From assembly GCA_009774765.1 (NCBI GenBank), contig VSOK01000021.1:1-44203 (forward strand): a DNA stretch of 44,203 nt. The letters are read 5' to 3'. Under the pieces are notes generated by a model, which did not search any database, was not told the DNA's origin, and was given only the letters and a program-made list of their open reading frames with translations. Both the position numbers and the translations under genes were made by a program. This document shows positions 14,887 through 23,447 of the stretch, piece after piece (positions within the stretch are counted from its first letter, which is position 1; every line of letters begins with the position of its first letter). This stretch comes from Bacteroidales bacterium. Its GTDB lineage: Bacteria > Bacteroidota > Bacteroidia > Bacteroidales > UBA932.

Positions 14887-15564
14887 ATGATAACACTGAC
14901 TGATATTTATAAGGTATTCTCGACAGAGGATATGGAAACTTATGCTTTGAACAATATAAACCTGCATGTGGATAAAGGGGACTTTGTATCTATAATGGGA
15001 CCTTCTGGTTGCGGAAAGTCCACATTGCTTAATATAATAGGTCATCTTGATTCTCCTACGAAAGGAAAGATAATGATAGAAGGAGTAGAGACATCTGGGT
15101 TGAAAGACAAGGAACTGGCTCGCTTGAGGAACGAGAAGTTCGGGTTCATTTTCCAGAGCTTTCATCTTATAAACAGTCTGAATATAATACAGAATGTTGA
15201 GCTTCCTCTTCTCTACTCAAATAATAAAATATCGGCCAAGGAAATAAGGGAAAGGGCTATGGCTGCTATTGAGAGAGTTGGACTTGCTCATAGGGTCAAC
15301 CATCTTCCGTCACAGCTTTCCGGTGGTCAGTGCCAAAGAGCGGCCATAGCAAGGGCGATTGTAACTGCTCCTCACATTCTTCTTGCAGATGAACCTACAG
15401 GTAACCTTGACAGTCGGATGGGGCGTGAGATTATGGATCTTCTGCTTGGTTTTAATGCTGAAGGCGCAACCGTTGTGATGGTGACCCATGATGCAGCTCT
15501 TGCAGGAGAGGCCAAGACTAAAATTATGATGAATGACGGTGAGATTGTTTCATCATTAAGATAG
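14887..15564 (+). CDS. ABC transporter ATP-binding protein (MacB/LolD type)
   Basis: 225 residues with all ABC motifs: Walker A GPSGCGKST (38-46), Q-loop FIFQ (about 87-90), signature LSGGQ (144-148), Walker B ILLADEP (164-170), the GNLD D-loop and the H-loop His201 in VTHD. The NLD and the 225-residue length are typical of the MacB/LolD subfamily that drives type VII (mechanotransmission) transporters. It sits between the maturase and two matching permeases. It probably powers passage of the modified peptide, or of another substrate, together with the periplasmic adaptor and TolC-like channel encoded downstream. Confidence 0.93.
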   Translation: MITLTDIYKVFSTEDMETYALNNINLHVDKGDFVSIMGPSGCGKSTLLNIIGHLDSPTKGKIMIEGVETSGLKDKELARLRNEKFGFIFQSFHLINSLNIIQNVELPLLYSNNKISAKEIRERAMAAIERVGLAHRVNHLPSQLSGGQCQRAAIARAIVTAPHILLADEPTGNLDSRMGREIMDLLLGFNAEGATVVMVTHDAALAGEAKTKIMMNDGEIVSSLR

Positions 15565-15573
15565 TCGGCAGAT

Positions 15574-16797
15574 ATGGAAAAGATATTAAGTTTTCTCCGT
15601 TCTTTGTGGTACAATATAGTCCATGACAAACTGTACTCCATTTTCTACGTGCTCGGCACGGCGATCGCCTTTATTTTTATCATCATACTTTTGCAGGCTA
15701 TGAGCCTTCTTAGGGACGATTCCGCTCCTTTTGTAAATGCTGGGAGAAGTATATGTTTTGATTCAGATATATATACTACTAATAATTGGGATGGAAGTTA
15801 TACTTTACCTTATAATATTATTCAACAATTATCAGAACAGATAAATATTATTGAAACAGGTTATATGACCCATACGGAATCAGCTTTTGCTGTAATAGAC
15901 GGGAAGGTCAGACCGGCTTCAGTAGGTTTTGTTACACCGGAATATTTTGAGGTAAACGAGTTCGATTTTATAGAAGGGAAACCGTTTGTGGAGATTGCCC
16001 CTAAGCACGCTGTTATAACGGAGGATATAGCAGACAGGTATTATAACTCGAATGCACTTGGGGAGAAAATAGAGATACAGAATGTGGAATATGAAATAGT
16101 GGGAGTTGTCAAGAACTACTCATCCCTGTCAAACCCATTGGAAACCGCAAAAGTTTGGGTGTCAATTCAATATAACCGATTTATTCCATCTTCAGATTGG
16201 GATGATTATTCGTATGTTGTTTTATTTTCTGAAGATGTGCCGGTGGATGAAATGAAAGCAACATTAAAGCATTTCTTTGATACTTATTATTCAAAGCGGG
16301 TAAAAAAAGAAGTTGATATTAAATATAACAAATTTCCTACTGTTCAAGAGATTAAGGAAAATGCTGTAGGCGGAGAGATGTTCCGTTATGGGATGGGTGT
16401 ACTTATGTTTCTTCTGTTGCTGATACCGGCTTTGAATATAATGACATTAAGCCTGTCCAATACTTTGAACCGTTCGCAGGAAATTGCGATAAGACGCGCC
16501 TTGGGAGCAAGCAGAATGAGCTCTTTTATGTTGATAATCTCTGAAAATATTATTCTTGCATTTATAGGACTGTTCGTGGCAATGCTGTCATTCAAACCTG
16601 TGATGAGACTTATAGAGAGTATGTTTTTTGATTTGACAGCTGAGGCTTCCTTTATTTCCGCTTCTTCATTGGACTGGACTATTGTCTGCATTTCATTGCT
16701 GTTGGCTGTGGTGTTTGCCGTTTTGTCGGGAGGTATACCGGCATATATGATGTCAAAGAAGAATATATCATCTGTTTTAAAAGGTAGAGAGCTATGA
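15574..16797 (+). CDS. MacB/FtsX-type ABC permease 1
   Basis: 407 residues. An N-terminal membrane helix (about 16-45) is followed by a large periplasmic MacB-like domain (about 50-265), then three C-terminal helices (about 272-300, 325-350, 362-390) with the family phrase SQEIAIRRALGAS near the cytoplasmic loop. This is the four-helix topology of type VII ABC permeases. It starts 9 bp after the ATPase gene and overlaps permease 2 by the ATGA of its stop/start, so it is translationally coupled and likely forms a heterodimer with it. Confidence 0.9.
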   Translation: MEKILSFLRSLWYNIVHDKLYSIFYVLGTAIAFIFIIILLQAMSLLRDDSAPFVNAGRSICFDSDIYTTNNWDGSYTLPYNIIQQLSEQINIIETGYMTHTESAFAVIDGKVRPASVGFVTPEYFEVNEFDFIEGKPFVEIAPKHAVITEDIADRYYNSNALGEKIEIQNVEYEIVGVVKNYSSLSNPLETAKVWVSIQYNRFIPSSDWDDYSYVVLFSEDVPVDEMKATLKHFFDTYYSKRVKKEVDIKYNKFPTVQEIKENAVGGEMFRYGMGVLMFLLLLIPALNIMTLSLSNTLNRSQEIAIRRALGASRMSSFMLIISENIILAFIGLFVAMLSFKPVMRLIESMFFDLTAEASFISASSLDWTIVCISLLLAVVFAVLSGGIPAYMMSKKNISSVLKGREL

Positions 16798-17990
16798 TAA
16801 AACATATATTTACGATGCTGCGGCATCAGAACCGGAAATATTTTGCCATAGCCGTCGAGATGGCATTAGTGTTCATTATATTGCTTTGGAGTATGACATC
16901 TCTGTTTGATATAGTGAAAAAATATCATACCCCAGGAATGCTTGACACGGAAAATGTTGTTGTTTTAGGATGCGTGGAAACGGATGCTTATTTTAATAAA
17001 AACCGTTATAAGCAATTTCCCTTTTTAAATAATATAATGGATAAAATAGGAGCCAATGATTATATTGAGTGTATAGTTGAAAATCTTAATTTTACTCCAT
17101 ATATCAACTCTGATTCTAATTTGAACTGGAGAATATCCATTGGTTCCGGAGATAAGTTCATCTGTGCCTTAAGGGCTGTTGACGGTGATGTTGAAGGGGT
17201 TTACAAGCCTGAACTGATAGAGGGCAGATGGTTTGTTGACGGAGAGAGGACAGAACGGGGACATAGGACAGCGGTAATAACCAAACAGTTTGCTGAAAAA
17301 TATAAATTGGAAAAGCCTATTGGAAGTACTGTAACTTTGGAAGGTTCAACCTATGAGATTGTCGGTATATTGAGTGGATTTAAGAATAATCCGTTGGAGG
17401 AATCGGAGCCGTCTGTCATTTTTCCTCTCAATGGTTTCTTTTTTCAGAATGGTTGTGATGCATGGAGGGAATTTGGGGTAAGAGTCAAGCCGGGATATGA
17501 GGAAAAACTTATAAATGATTTCTATCATGAATTCAGACTTGCTCTTACCGGTGGTAAATTCAATAGTGTAATACCTTTGGTATATGATTCTTCAACATTG
17601 AAGGCCCGTACAATGAAAGATGCTGTGACGGAGCTTGCTATGACGGGAATACCGGCGATATTCTTATTGATATTTACAATTTTGGGTGTGATAGGGATAA
17701 ATCTTATGGACGTTAAGTCAAGGATGAATGAATTTGCTTTGCGTATTTCTGTAGGGGCTACTATCCGCAAGATTGTCATGATGGTTTTCTGCCAGAATTT
17801 TGCAATTGGACTTATTTCCCTTATCCCTGGAGTCATAATCATTCTATTGGCAAATGATTTTGCTGCAACAGCTCTATGTGCCGTAGGAGTATCTGTGATT
17901 GTGGTTTTGCTGTTGGCGGTAGTGGCTGTGATATATCCTGCAGTCCTCATATCAAAGATAAATCCTTCAATTTTGCTTAAGGAAGAATAA
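16794..17990 (+). CDS. MacB/FtsX-type ABC permease 2
   Basis: 398 residues with the same four-helix layout: a helix at about 15-38, a periplasmic domain to about 280, and three C-terminal helices with the loop MNEFALRISVGAT, equivalent to EIAIRRALGAS of permease 1. It begins within the stop codon of permease 1. A 22-residue block of its periplasmic domain is echoed by a decayed fragment at 11232-11309, pointing to an earlier duplication of this export set. A 46-bp gap precedes the first precursor gene. Confidence 0.9.
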   Translation: MIKHIFTMLRHQNRKYFAIAVEMALVFIILLWSMTSLFDIVKKYHTPGMLDTENVVVLGCVETDAYFNKNRYKQFPFLNNIMDKIGANDYIECIVENLNFTPYINSDSNLNWRISIGSGDKFICALRAVDGDVEGVYKPELIEGRWFVDGERTERGHRTAVITKQFAEKYKLEKPIGSTVTLEGSTYEIVGILSGFKNNPLEESEPSVIFPLNGFFFQNGCDAWREFGVRVKPGYEEKLINDFYHEFRLALTGGKFNSVIPLVYDSSTLKARTMKDAVTELAMTGIPAIFLLIFTILGVIGINLMDVKSRMNEFALRISVGATIRKIVMMVFCQNFAIGLISLIPGVIIILLANDFAATALCAVGVSVIVVLLLAVVAVIYPAVLISKINPSILLKEE

Positions 17991-18036
17991 CAGTTTAAGA
18001 TAGTATAATTAAATCAACATTTTAAATAAATTAATT

Positions 18037-18360
18037 ATGGATAAAAAGAAACTCTTTAAGGCAGAATATGTCAGTGAGAAAGAAATAACTTCTCTTAATG
18101 GTAATCTTCTGAATGAATTCAGTATTGAGGAATTGGAGGCAAGATATGAGACTGACCCGCTTATGCTTTCTCACCTTTTTGGATTAGTGGATTCAGACCA
18201 AACTGATTCAGCAAGAGGATGTGAATGCAGAAAATTGACCTCTTGTCCAAACTTGCAGTGTCTTTGTGACGGGGAAAAAATAGAATGTAATTGTAATGGT
18301 GTAAAAGAGCTGCCTGATTGTCCTGTGAAGATTGTATGTGAATTCGGATTAAAAAAATGA
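18037..18360 (+). CDS. Candidate RiPP precursor peptide 1 (Cys-rich, 107 aa)
   Basis: The N-terminal leader (about 1-52) includes LNEFSIEELEARYETDPLM and ends SHLFGL; it lacks cysteines and a Sec signal. The core has nine cysteines: 62, 64, 70, 75, 77, 84, 86, 95 and 101. The first five follow CxCx5CPxLxCLC, identical in spacing to precursor 2. A second, looser unit (CNC, then CP, then C at 84-101) looks like a degenerate repeat of it. A conserved leader ahead of a Cys-rich core beside a radical SAM/SPASM enzyme fits ranthipeptide- or sactipeptide-like thioether formation, which is inference. I do not recognise it as a named family. Confidence 0.78.
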   Translation: MDKKKLFKAEYVSEKEITSLNGNLLNEFSIEELEARYETDPLMLSHLFGLVDSDQTDSARGCECRKLTSCPNLQCLCDGEKIECNCNGVKELPDCPVKIVCEFGLKK

Positions 18361-18364
18361 AATT

Positions 18365-18595
18365 ATGAATGATGAAATAATTTCGCTGAATGATAATGTT
18401 TTGAATAATTTCAGCATTGAAGAACTTGAGTCAAGATATGAAACATATCCTTTGATGTTTTCTCATCTTTTTGGGTTGTCTCCTGTTAACGAAGATATAG
18501 ATGGACAATGTCTTTGCAACCAGTTGAAAGATTGTCCAGAATTAACTTGTTTGTGCAAAGGAGGATTTGAATGTGGGAATACAACATCATTGTAA
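18365..18595 (+). CDS. Candidate RiPP precursor peptide 2 (Cys-rich, 76 aa)
   Basis: The leader is homologous to precursor 1 (NNFSIEELESRYETYPLM, then SHLFGL at about 33-38). The core has six cysteines, 49, 51, 57, 62, 64 and 70, in the pattern CxCx5CPxLxCLCx5C. It starts only 4 bp after precursor 1 and 9 bp before the M50 protease gene. It has no Sec signal, consistent with cytoplasmic modification followed by dedicated export. The strong leader identity alongside differing core residues between the cysteines is typical of RiPP precursor pairs. Confidence 0.8.
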   Translation: MNDEIISLNDNVLNNFSIEELESRYETYPLMFSHLFGLSPVNEDIDGQCLCNQLKDCPELTCLCKGGFECGNTTSL

Positions 18596-18604
18596 GGTTA
18601 TAAT

Positions 18605-19810
18605 ATGGAAGACCAAAGATATAATTTAGATAGGATAAGTTCTATACGGATTGTACCTTTTGATTCCTCTTGTCTTGAAAGAAAATATCTGGCTTCATAT
18701 GGAGCCAGATATTTTGAGATTTCAGAATCACTGGCCCTTTTCGTGGAGTTACTTGGCCGTACAAGGTCTTTTTCTGAGACTGCCAGGCAGTTTTCCGTAA
18801 TCAGGGACAGGCAGTATTCGGAGGATGACGTTAAGACTGTATATAGGCAATATGTTCTTCCTATTATAGAAGGACAGCCAGGGAAGCCGAAAATGTTTAT
18901 TTGGAGCAAGGAACTTTTTTCTCCTGAGGCTGTTGGCAGGATATCTTGCCTGTTTAGAATATTGTTTAAGCCTATAGTAATGGGGATAGCACTATTTTGC
19001 ATTATAGCTTTGGAGATATTATTCTTTTCCCAAGATTTGACAGTGTCTATAGGTGATATTGATATGTTCTATATCATTGTAATAGCTTTGCTGTTTTTGG
19101 TTTCATCATGTGTGCATGAACTTGGTCATGCCTCAGCGTGCAGTTATTTTCGGGCTCAACCAGGAGGTATAGGATTTGGCTTATATCTGAATTTTCCTGT
19201 GTTCTATACAGATGTTTCAGATATATGGGCTATTGATAGGAAAAAGCGTATGGTGGTGAATTTTTCGGGAATTTATTTCCAGCTTATTTTTTTGATTCCT
19301 TTTTTTGCTGTTTATTTTATTACTGGAAGTCAGCTTGTCAAATATTTTATTTACACAATTAATCTGAATTTTATATTTACTCTTAATCCGTTTTTCAAAT
19401 TTGATGGATATTGGGCAATGTCGGATTTTATAGGTGTGTCCAATCTTAGGGAAAAATCCAAGTCAATATTGCACTATGTCAAAAATATGATCTTGAAAAA
19501 AAATGGAGAAAGGGATGGTTTTGTCAGTACTATGAGGATGCGTGAAAGAATTATCTTTATTGGATATTCTGTCATCGTCAATATTTTCTTTTTATATTAT
19601 TTTATATTCGTTCTTCCGAAATTCATCCGATCGTTCGTAGTAGGATTTCCGGATCTGATTGAATATGTCGTAACACTTGTGGCAACAGGAGAAATGCCAT
19701 CTTTTGGTGCAATATCGTCCATTGCTGGTCAGTTTGTTATGGCGGCATTGATTATATTCTTTATCTATAATATGATTGCCGGTCTTGTCAAGAGAAAGAA
19801 GAATGGATAA
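18605..19810 (+). CDS. M50-family membrane metalloprotease with N-terminal PqqD-like domain
   Basis: 401 residues. About 1-95 is a soluble segment that could be a PqqD-like/RRE peptide-binding domain (based on length and position; not a confident fold call). Then come several membrane helices, with zinc motif His171-Glu172-x-x-His175 (VHELGHASA) and the third ligand Asp267 in FKFDGYW, both typical of site-2-protease/M50 enzymes. M50 proteins occur in other radical SAM peptide loci, for example YydH of the Bacillus yyd operon. It probably cuts the leader off the modified precursors at the inner membrane. There is no C39-type protease domain in this transporter set, so this is the best candidate for leader removal. 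Confidence 0.85.
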   Translation: MEDQRYNLDRISSIRIVPFDSSCLERKYLASYGARYFEISESLALFVELLGRTRSFSETARQFSVIRDRQYSEDDVKTVYRQYVLPIIEGQPGKPKMFIWSKELFSPEAVGRISCLFRILFKPIVMGIALFCIIALEILFFSQDLTVSIGDIDMFYIIVIALLFLVSSCVHELGHASACSYFRAQPGGIGFGLYLNFPVFYTDVSDIWAIDRKKRMVVNFSGIYFQLIFLIPFFAVYFITGSQLVKYFIYTINLNFIFTLNPFFKFDGYWAMSDFIGVSNLREKSKSILHYVKNMILKKNGERDGFVSTMRMRERIIFIGYSVIVNIFFLYYFIFVLPKFIRSFVVGFPDLIEYVVTLVATGEMPSFGAISSIAGQFVMAALIIFFIYNMIAGLVKRKKNG

Positions 19811-21974
19811 CCGTGTTTTCATAGAGAGACCAATTGTTTCATCGGCGATAGGTACAATATTGTTTCTTCTGTGCTTTACGTCTGAAACTTTTTTGGTTGC
19901 CTGTCTTTCCACATTTGTTCTTGCCGTTTGTCTTTATTTCAGAAAGTCTATACAGATAGCGGTTATGGACATTTTTGTCATAGGAGTACTTTTGTGGGAA
20001 ATTGTGATAACTGTTTTTGTATCCGGTGCCGGTAATGCAGGCTTCCTGAGCAAGATGTATTTCTTTACCATATATTATTTCATATTGCGTCTGACATTGA
20101 CGGACAGGGCTGTTACAGGAAATTTTTTATTATTGACGTCCGTCATCGTGACAATAATCTCCTTTATATGCATTGTTTCCTTCGGAATGTTCCGTGAGAA
20201 AGTGGTTTCGTCTGGATTTGAAAGCCTTTATGACTTCAAATACTTGTATAGACCGTTCGGAGAACTGAACAATGTGTGGGCTTCCATATTTCTATCCCTG
20301 ACAGGCTTGATAATATCGGGAGTCTTTTTTCTTGATGGAAAGAAAAGATGGTTTCTCCTTGTTCCTTTTGTTGTATTGTTCTATTGCCTGTTGGTGTCTT
20401 TTTCAAGAGGTGTGTATATTTCCATCGCGCTACTGATGATAATTCTTGTCGGTTTTATTGTTACATCGAAAATAAAAGTCTTGAAAAAATGCCTTTGCGT
20501 GGCGGGACTGCTCACCGTCTGCCTGCTGTTGTCTCTGTCTAATGGAAACGATGTGCTGCGGACAATAAAAATGACAGAGACTGTTTCGCAACAGAGGAGT
20601 CTGGACTACAGGGTTGATGCTTTTTCGTATATGTTGCCTGCAATGAAAAAATCTCCGGCAATAGGAGTCGGATCCGGCAGGTATTCCATGGCAGTCAATG
20701 AGTTTATCTATGAGAATGACATTGCTTCCATTACAGACTTTGCACCGAATATTGTATCTCAACTGCTGCTGGAAAAGGGGATAGCGGGGACTTTGTTGTG
20801 GTCATTGATTTATATTGCCGGATTTATTCTGTCTCTAAGATGTCGGTCTAAATGCAGTGACAGTCGTCTGCAATTATTCATCTTTATGTTTTTGACGGTT
20901 CTTTTAGTGCGTGAAATGACTTTTCCTGCACTGCTTGGAGAAGAAAAGATGCTGGCCGTTCTGGCTGTATTCCTTGCTTTGTCTCAGAACAATTCCAATG
21001 GAAAATTATGCTGTGTGGACGGAAGAAAAAAGTGGATTGTCTCATTGTTTATCATTCTGCCGTTTGTTTCTGTTCTTGTCTCCCGACAGGCATTTGTGAA
21101 CAACAGTATACATTTGAGGACATTTGTGGAAAATATGAAGAAAGGGAATTATATTGATGCTTTTGAAGATGTAGACCGAACTATTGGACTGCAGATTTCT
21201 CCTCTTCTAAAAGGTGCTGCAGCTTGGCACTTGTTCAGGGAATCTGACAAAACTGAGTATCTGGAATTGACTGCCGACCAGATTGAAAAGGCAAGGCTAA
21301 TGAATCCTTATGATATGCATCTTGTGGCATTCGATGCTGTTGTCAAGTATTATGGTGGCGACAAAAAAGAAGCTCTGAATATTTTGAAGAATCTTGCTGT
21401 ACGTTATCAGAATAATTATGGATATTGTCTTCTTATAGCAAATCTTATGTATATGAATGGCAATAGAGACCAATCTGTGGAATATTTTGCGGATGCAGTC
21501 CTGTCGATGCCGTCAATCCTTGAAAGTGAGGCTTGGAAAAGATTCACTGAAAATGATATTGAGATAAAGGATGGTATATTGGGTAAAGTGATGATGAATA
21601 TTTATAATTGTTGTCCTTCAGATCCGATTATACTTTCAAAATATGGTAAATTGTGTTATCTTGTCGGGGATAATGCGACTGCGAAAAAATATCTTGTTGC
21701 CGCATCGGAAAGTTTGCCGAATCTTCAGACTCCGTGGGTTTATCTTACCAGGATTGCAAAAGAAGAGGATGATTTTCAGGTATACTCTGATCTGATGAGG
21801 AAACTTTCGTTGTGGGATTATGATAAGGACAGACTTATGACGGGACAAAGACGTTATACCAGTGACTACAATCAGAATGCTCTTGCTCCGGACTATTCTG
21901 AGTATTGTCTCAAGCTGGAGATATGGTACAAGGTGTTTTTGTATGGTAATATTATAAATTTCAATATAGACTGA
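19803..21974 (+). CDS. O-antigen ligase-like polytopic membrane protein with C-terminal TPR-like region
   Basis: 723 residues from the ATG at 19803, chosen over an in-frame TTG at 19776 because it overlaps the M50 stop by only 8 bp and has purine-rich sequence before it. About 10-12 membrane helices fill the first ~420 residues. The periplasmic-loop phrase PAIGVGSGRYSMAVNEF resembles the Wzy_C/WaaL (O-antigen ligase) signature. Helical repeats from about 450 to 680 look TPR-like. Ligases of this family transfer undecaprenyl-linked glycans to an acceptor. Its presence inside a peptide operon may mean the product is glycosylated or anchored, or that it serves as export or immunity; all are inference. 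Confidence 0.8.
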   Translation: MDNRVFIERPIVSSAIGTILFLLCFTSETFLVACLSTFVLAVCLYFRKSIQIAVMDIFVIGVLLWEIVITVFVSGAGNAGFLSKMYFFTIYYFILRLTLTDRAVTGNFLLLTSVIVTIISFICIVSFGMFREKVVSSGFESLYDFKYLYRPFGELNNVWASIFLSLTGLIISGVFFLDGKKRWFLLVPFVVLFYCLLVSFSRGVYISIALLMIILVGFIVTSKIKVLKKCLCVAGLLTVCLLLSLSNGNDVLRTIKMTETVSQQRSLDYRVDAFSYMLPAMKKSPAIGVGSGRYSMAVNEFIYENDIASITDFAPNIVSQLLLEKGIAGTLLWSLIYIAGFILSLRCRSKCSDSRLQLFIFMFLTVLLVREMTFPALLGEEKMLAVLAVFLALSQNNSNGKLCCVDGRKKWIVSLFIILPFVSVLVSRQAFVNNSIHLRTFVENMKKGNYIDAFEDVDRTIGLQISPLLKGAAAWHLFRESDKTEYLELTADQIEKARLMNPYDMHLVAFDAVVKYYGGDKKEALNILKNLAVRYQNNYGYCLLIANLMYMNGNRDQSVEYFADAVLSMPSILESEAWKRFTENDIEIKDGILGKVMMNIYNCCPSDPIILSKYGKLCYLVGDNATAKKYLVAASESLPNLQTPWVYLTRIAKEEDDFQVYSDLMRKLSLWDYDKDRLMTGQRRYTSDYNQNALAPDYSEYCLKLEIWYKVFLYGNIINFNID

Positions 21975-21976
21975 GT

Positions 21977-23443
21977 ATGAGGATGTTTTTTACATCGGTG
22001 TTGTGGCTTTTTTCCATTATGGCTATGGGGCAGAGTTCTTTGCAGCTTAGTTTGGCTGAGGCTCTGCACATAGGACGAGAGCAGTCTCTGGTGTCAAAGG
22101 AGGTTCACAATAATATGCGGATATCCTACTGGCAGTATCGAAATTATAGGGCAAGTCTGTTCCCTAATGTTTATCTTGAAGGAACTCTGCCGTCTCTGAA
22201 CAGGTCGTTGAGCCAATACCAGCAGGAAAATGGAATTTATAAATTCATTCCCAACAATTATATACATGAAAGTCTAGGGCTTACGGTTTCCCAGGCTATT
22301 CCTTTTACAGGAGGTCAGGTCTATCTTCAGTCCAGCGTAGAGCGTATGGACCAGTTGGACAAGCCCAGGACAGGAAGTTTTTTGGCGATACCGTTTACGT
22401 TCACTCTTGTACAGCCGGTATTTTCGTATAACCCTTATAAATGGGCAAAGAAGATAGAGCCGCTGAAATATGAGAACAGTATGCAGAATTATGTCGCTTC
22501 AGTGGAGAAGATAAATATTACTACTGTACAATACTATTTTGAGCTTTTGTTGTCGAAATCCAATCTGGATATAGCGCGTCAGAACAGGGACAATTCCAGC
22601 AAGTTGTATGATATAGCTCTTGCAAAGAAAAATATCGGAACGATCTCGGATGATGACATTATGCAGCTTAATGTGAGCAGGTTGAATGCTGATGCAAACC
22701 TGATTGTGGCCGAGAATGATTATTCCGATAAAATGAATATGCTGCGTAATTATCTCGGGTTTGATGAATATATGGAACTTGTACCGGAGATACCTGAGGC
22801 AAAGGTGATTCCGGAGATAGGAGCCGACATAATACGTGAAAAGGCATACGGCAACAATCCTATATATAATGATTTCAAGGTTCGTCTTTTGGAAGCTGAG
22901 TCAAATGTAGTCAAGGCAAAAAGGGAAAAGGCTCCGGATGTACAGCTGTATGTCTCGATAGGAAATACAGGCAGCGACCATAATTTCTTTGATTCCTATA
23001 CGAATTTACAGAATAGACAGATAGCTGAAATAGGGATAAGCATTCCAATTTTGGACTGGGGACGCAGAAAAGGAAATCTGGAACTTGCCAAATCCAAATA
23101 TTCTCTCGTTGAGGCCAGAGTGTCCCGTGAGGAAAATGATTTCAAGGAAAGCGTGCGGTCGCTTATCGCAAATATTGTAAATCAGCCCAAATTGCTGGAA
23201 ATATACCGTATTGCGGATATTGAGGCTCAGAAGCGTTATGATATCGCTTTGGAAAGGTTCACATTGGGGAACATAAGCGTAATTGATATGAATTATGCTG
23301 AGCAGGAGAAAGATAAGGCAAGGAAAAATTATGTATATCAGCTGTATCTTTCATGGCTGTATTATTATAATTTGAGATATATTACCCTGTATGATTTTGA
23401 GCGGGGATGTGATTTGAAATATGAAGATTATGTAAATTTATAG
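21977..23443 (+). CDS. TolC-family outer-membrane efflux protein
   Basis: 488 residues with a signal peptide (cleavage about 18, before QSSLQLS). The phrase LQLSLAEALHIGREQS is the typical TolC N-terminal helix start. Two long helical repeats follow (NLDIARQNRDNSSKLYDIAL in the first, KLLEIYRIADIEAQKRYDIA in the second), with the LDWGRRKGNL strand turn between them, as in TolC/OEP channels. It starts 2 bp after the O-antigen ligase-like gene and is followed 4 bp later by the adaptor gene. It is probably the outer-membrane exit of the peptide exporter encoded in this operon. Confidence 0.9.
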   Translation: MRMFFTSVLWLFSIMAMGQSSLQLSLAEALHIGREQSLVSKEVHNNMRISYWQYRNYRASLFPNVYLEGTLPSLNRSLSQYQQENGIYKFIPNNYIHESLGLTVSQAIPFTGGQVYLQSSVERMDQLDKPRTGSFLAIPFTFTLVQPVFSYNPYKWAKKIEPLKYENSMQNYVASVEKINITTVQYYFELLLSKSNLDIARQNRDNSSKLYDIALAKKNIGTISDDDIMQLNVSRLNADANLIVAENDYSDKMNMLRNYLGFDEYMELVPEIPEAKVIPEIGADIIREKAYGNNPIYNDFKVRLLEAESNVVKAKREKAPDVQLYVSIGNTGSDHNFFDSYTNLQNRQIAEIGISIPILDWGRRKGNLELAKSKYSLVEARVSREENDFKESVRSLIANIVNQPKLLEIYRIADIEAQKRYDIALERFTLGNISVIDMNYAEQEKDKARKNYVYQLYLSWLYYYNLRYITLYDFERGCDLKYEDYVNL

Positions 23444-23447
23444 GCTT

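Noticed and set aside
14887..17990. A C39 bacteriocin-type ABC exporter
   Set aside because: The ATPase is a stand-alone 225-residue MacB/LolD type and the permeases are FtsX/MacB type; no C39 peptidase domain or precursor double-glycine site is present.
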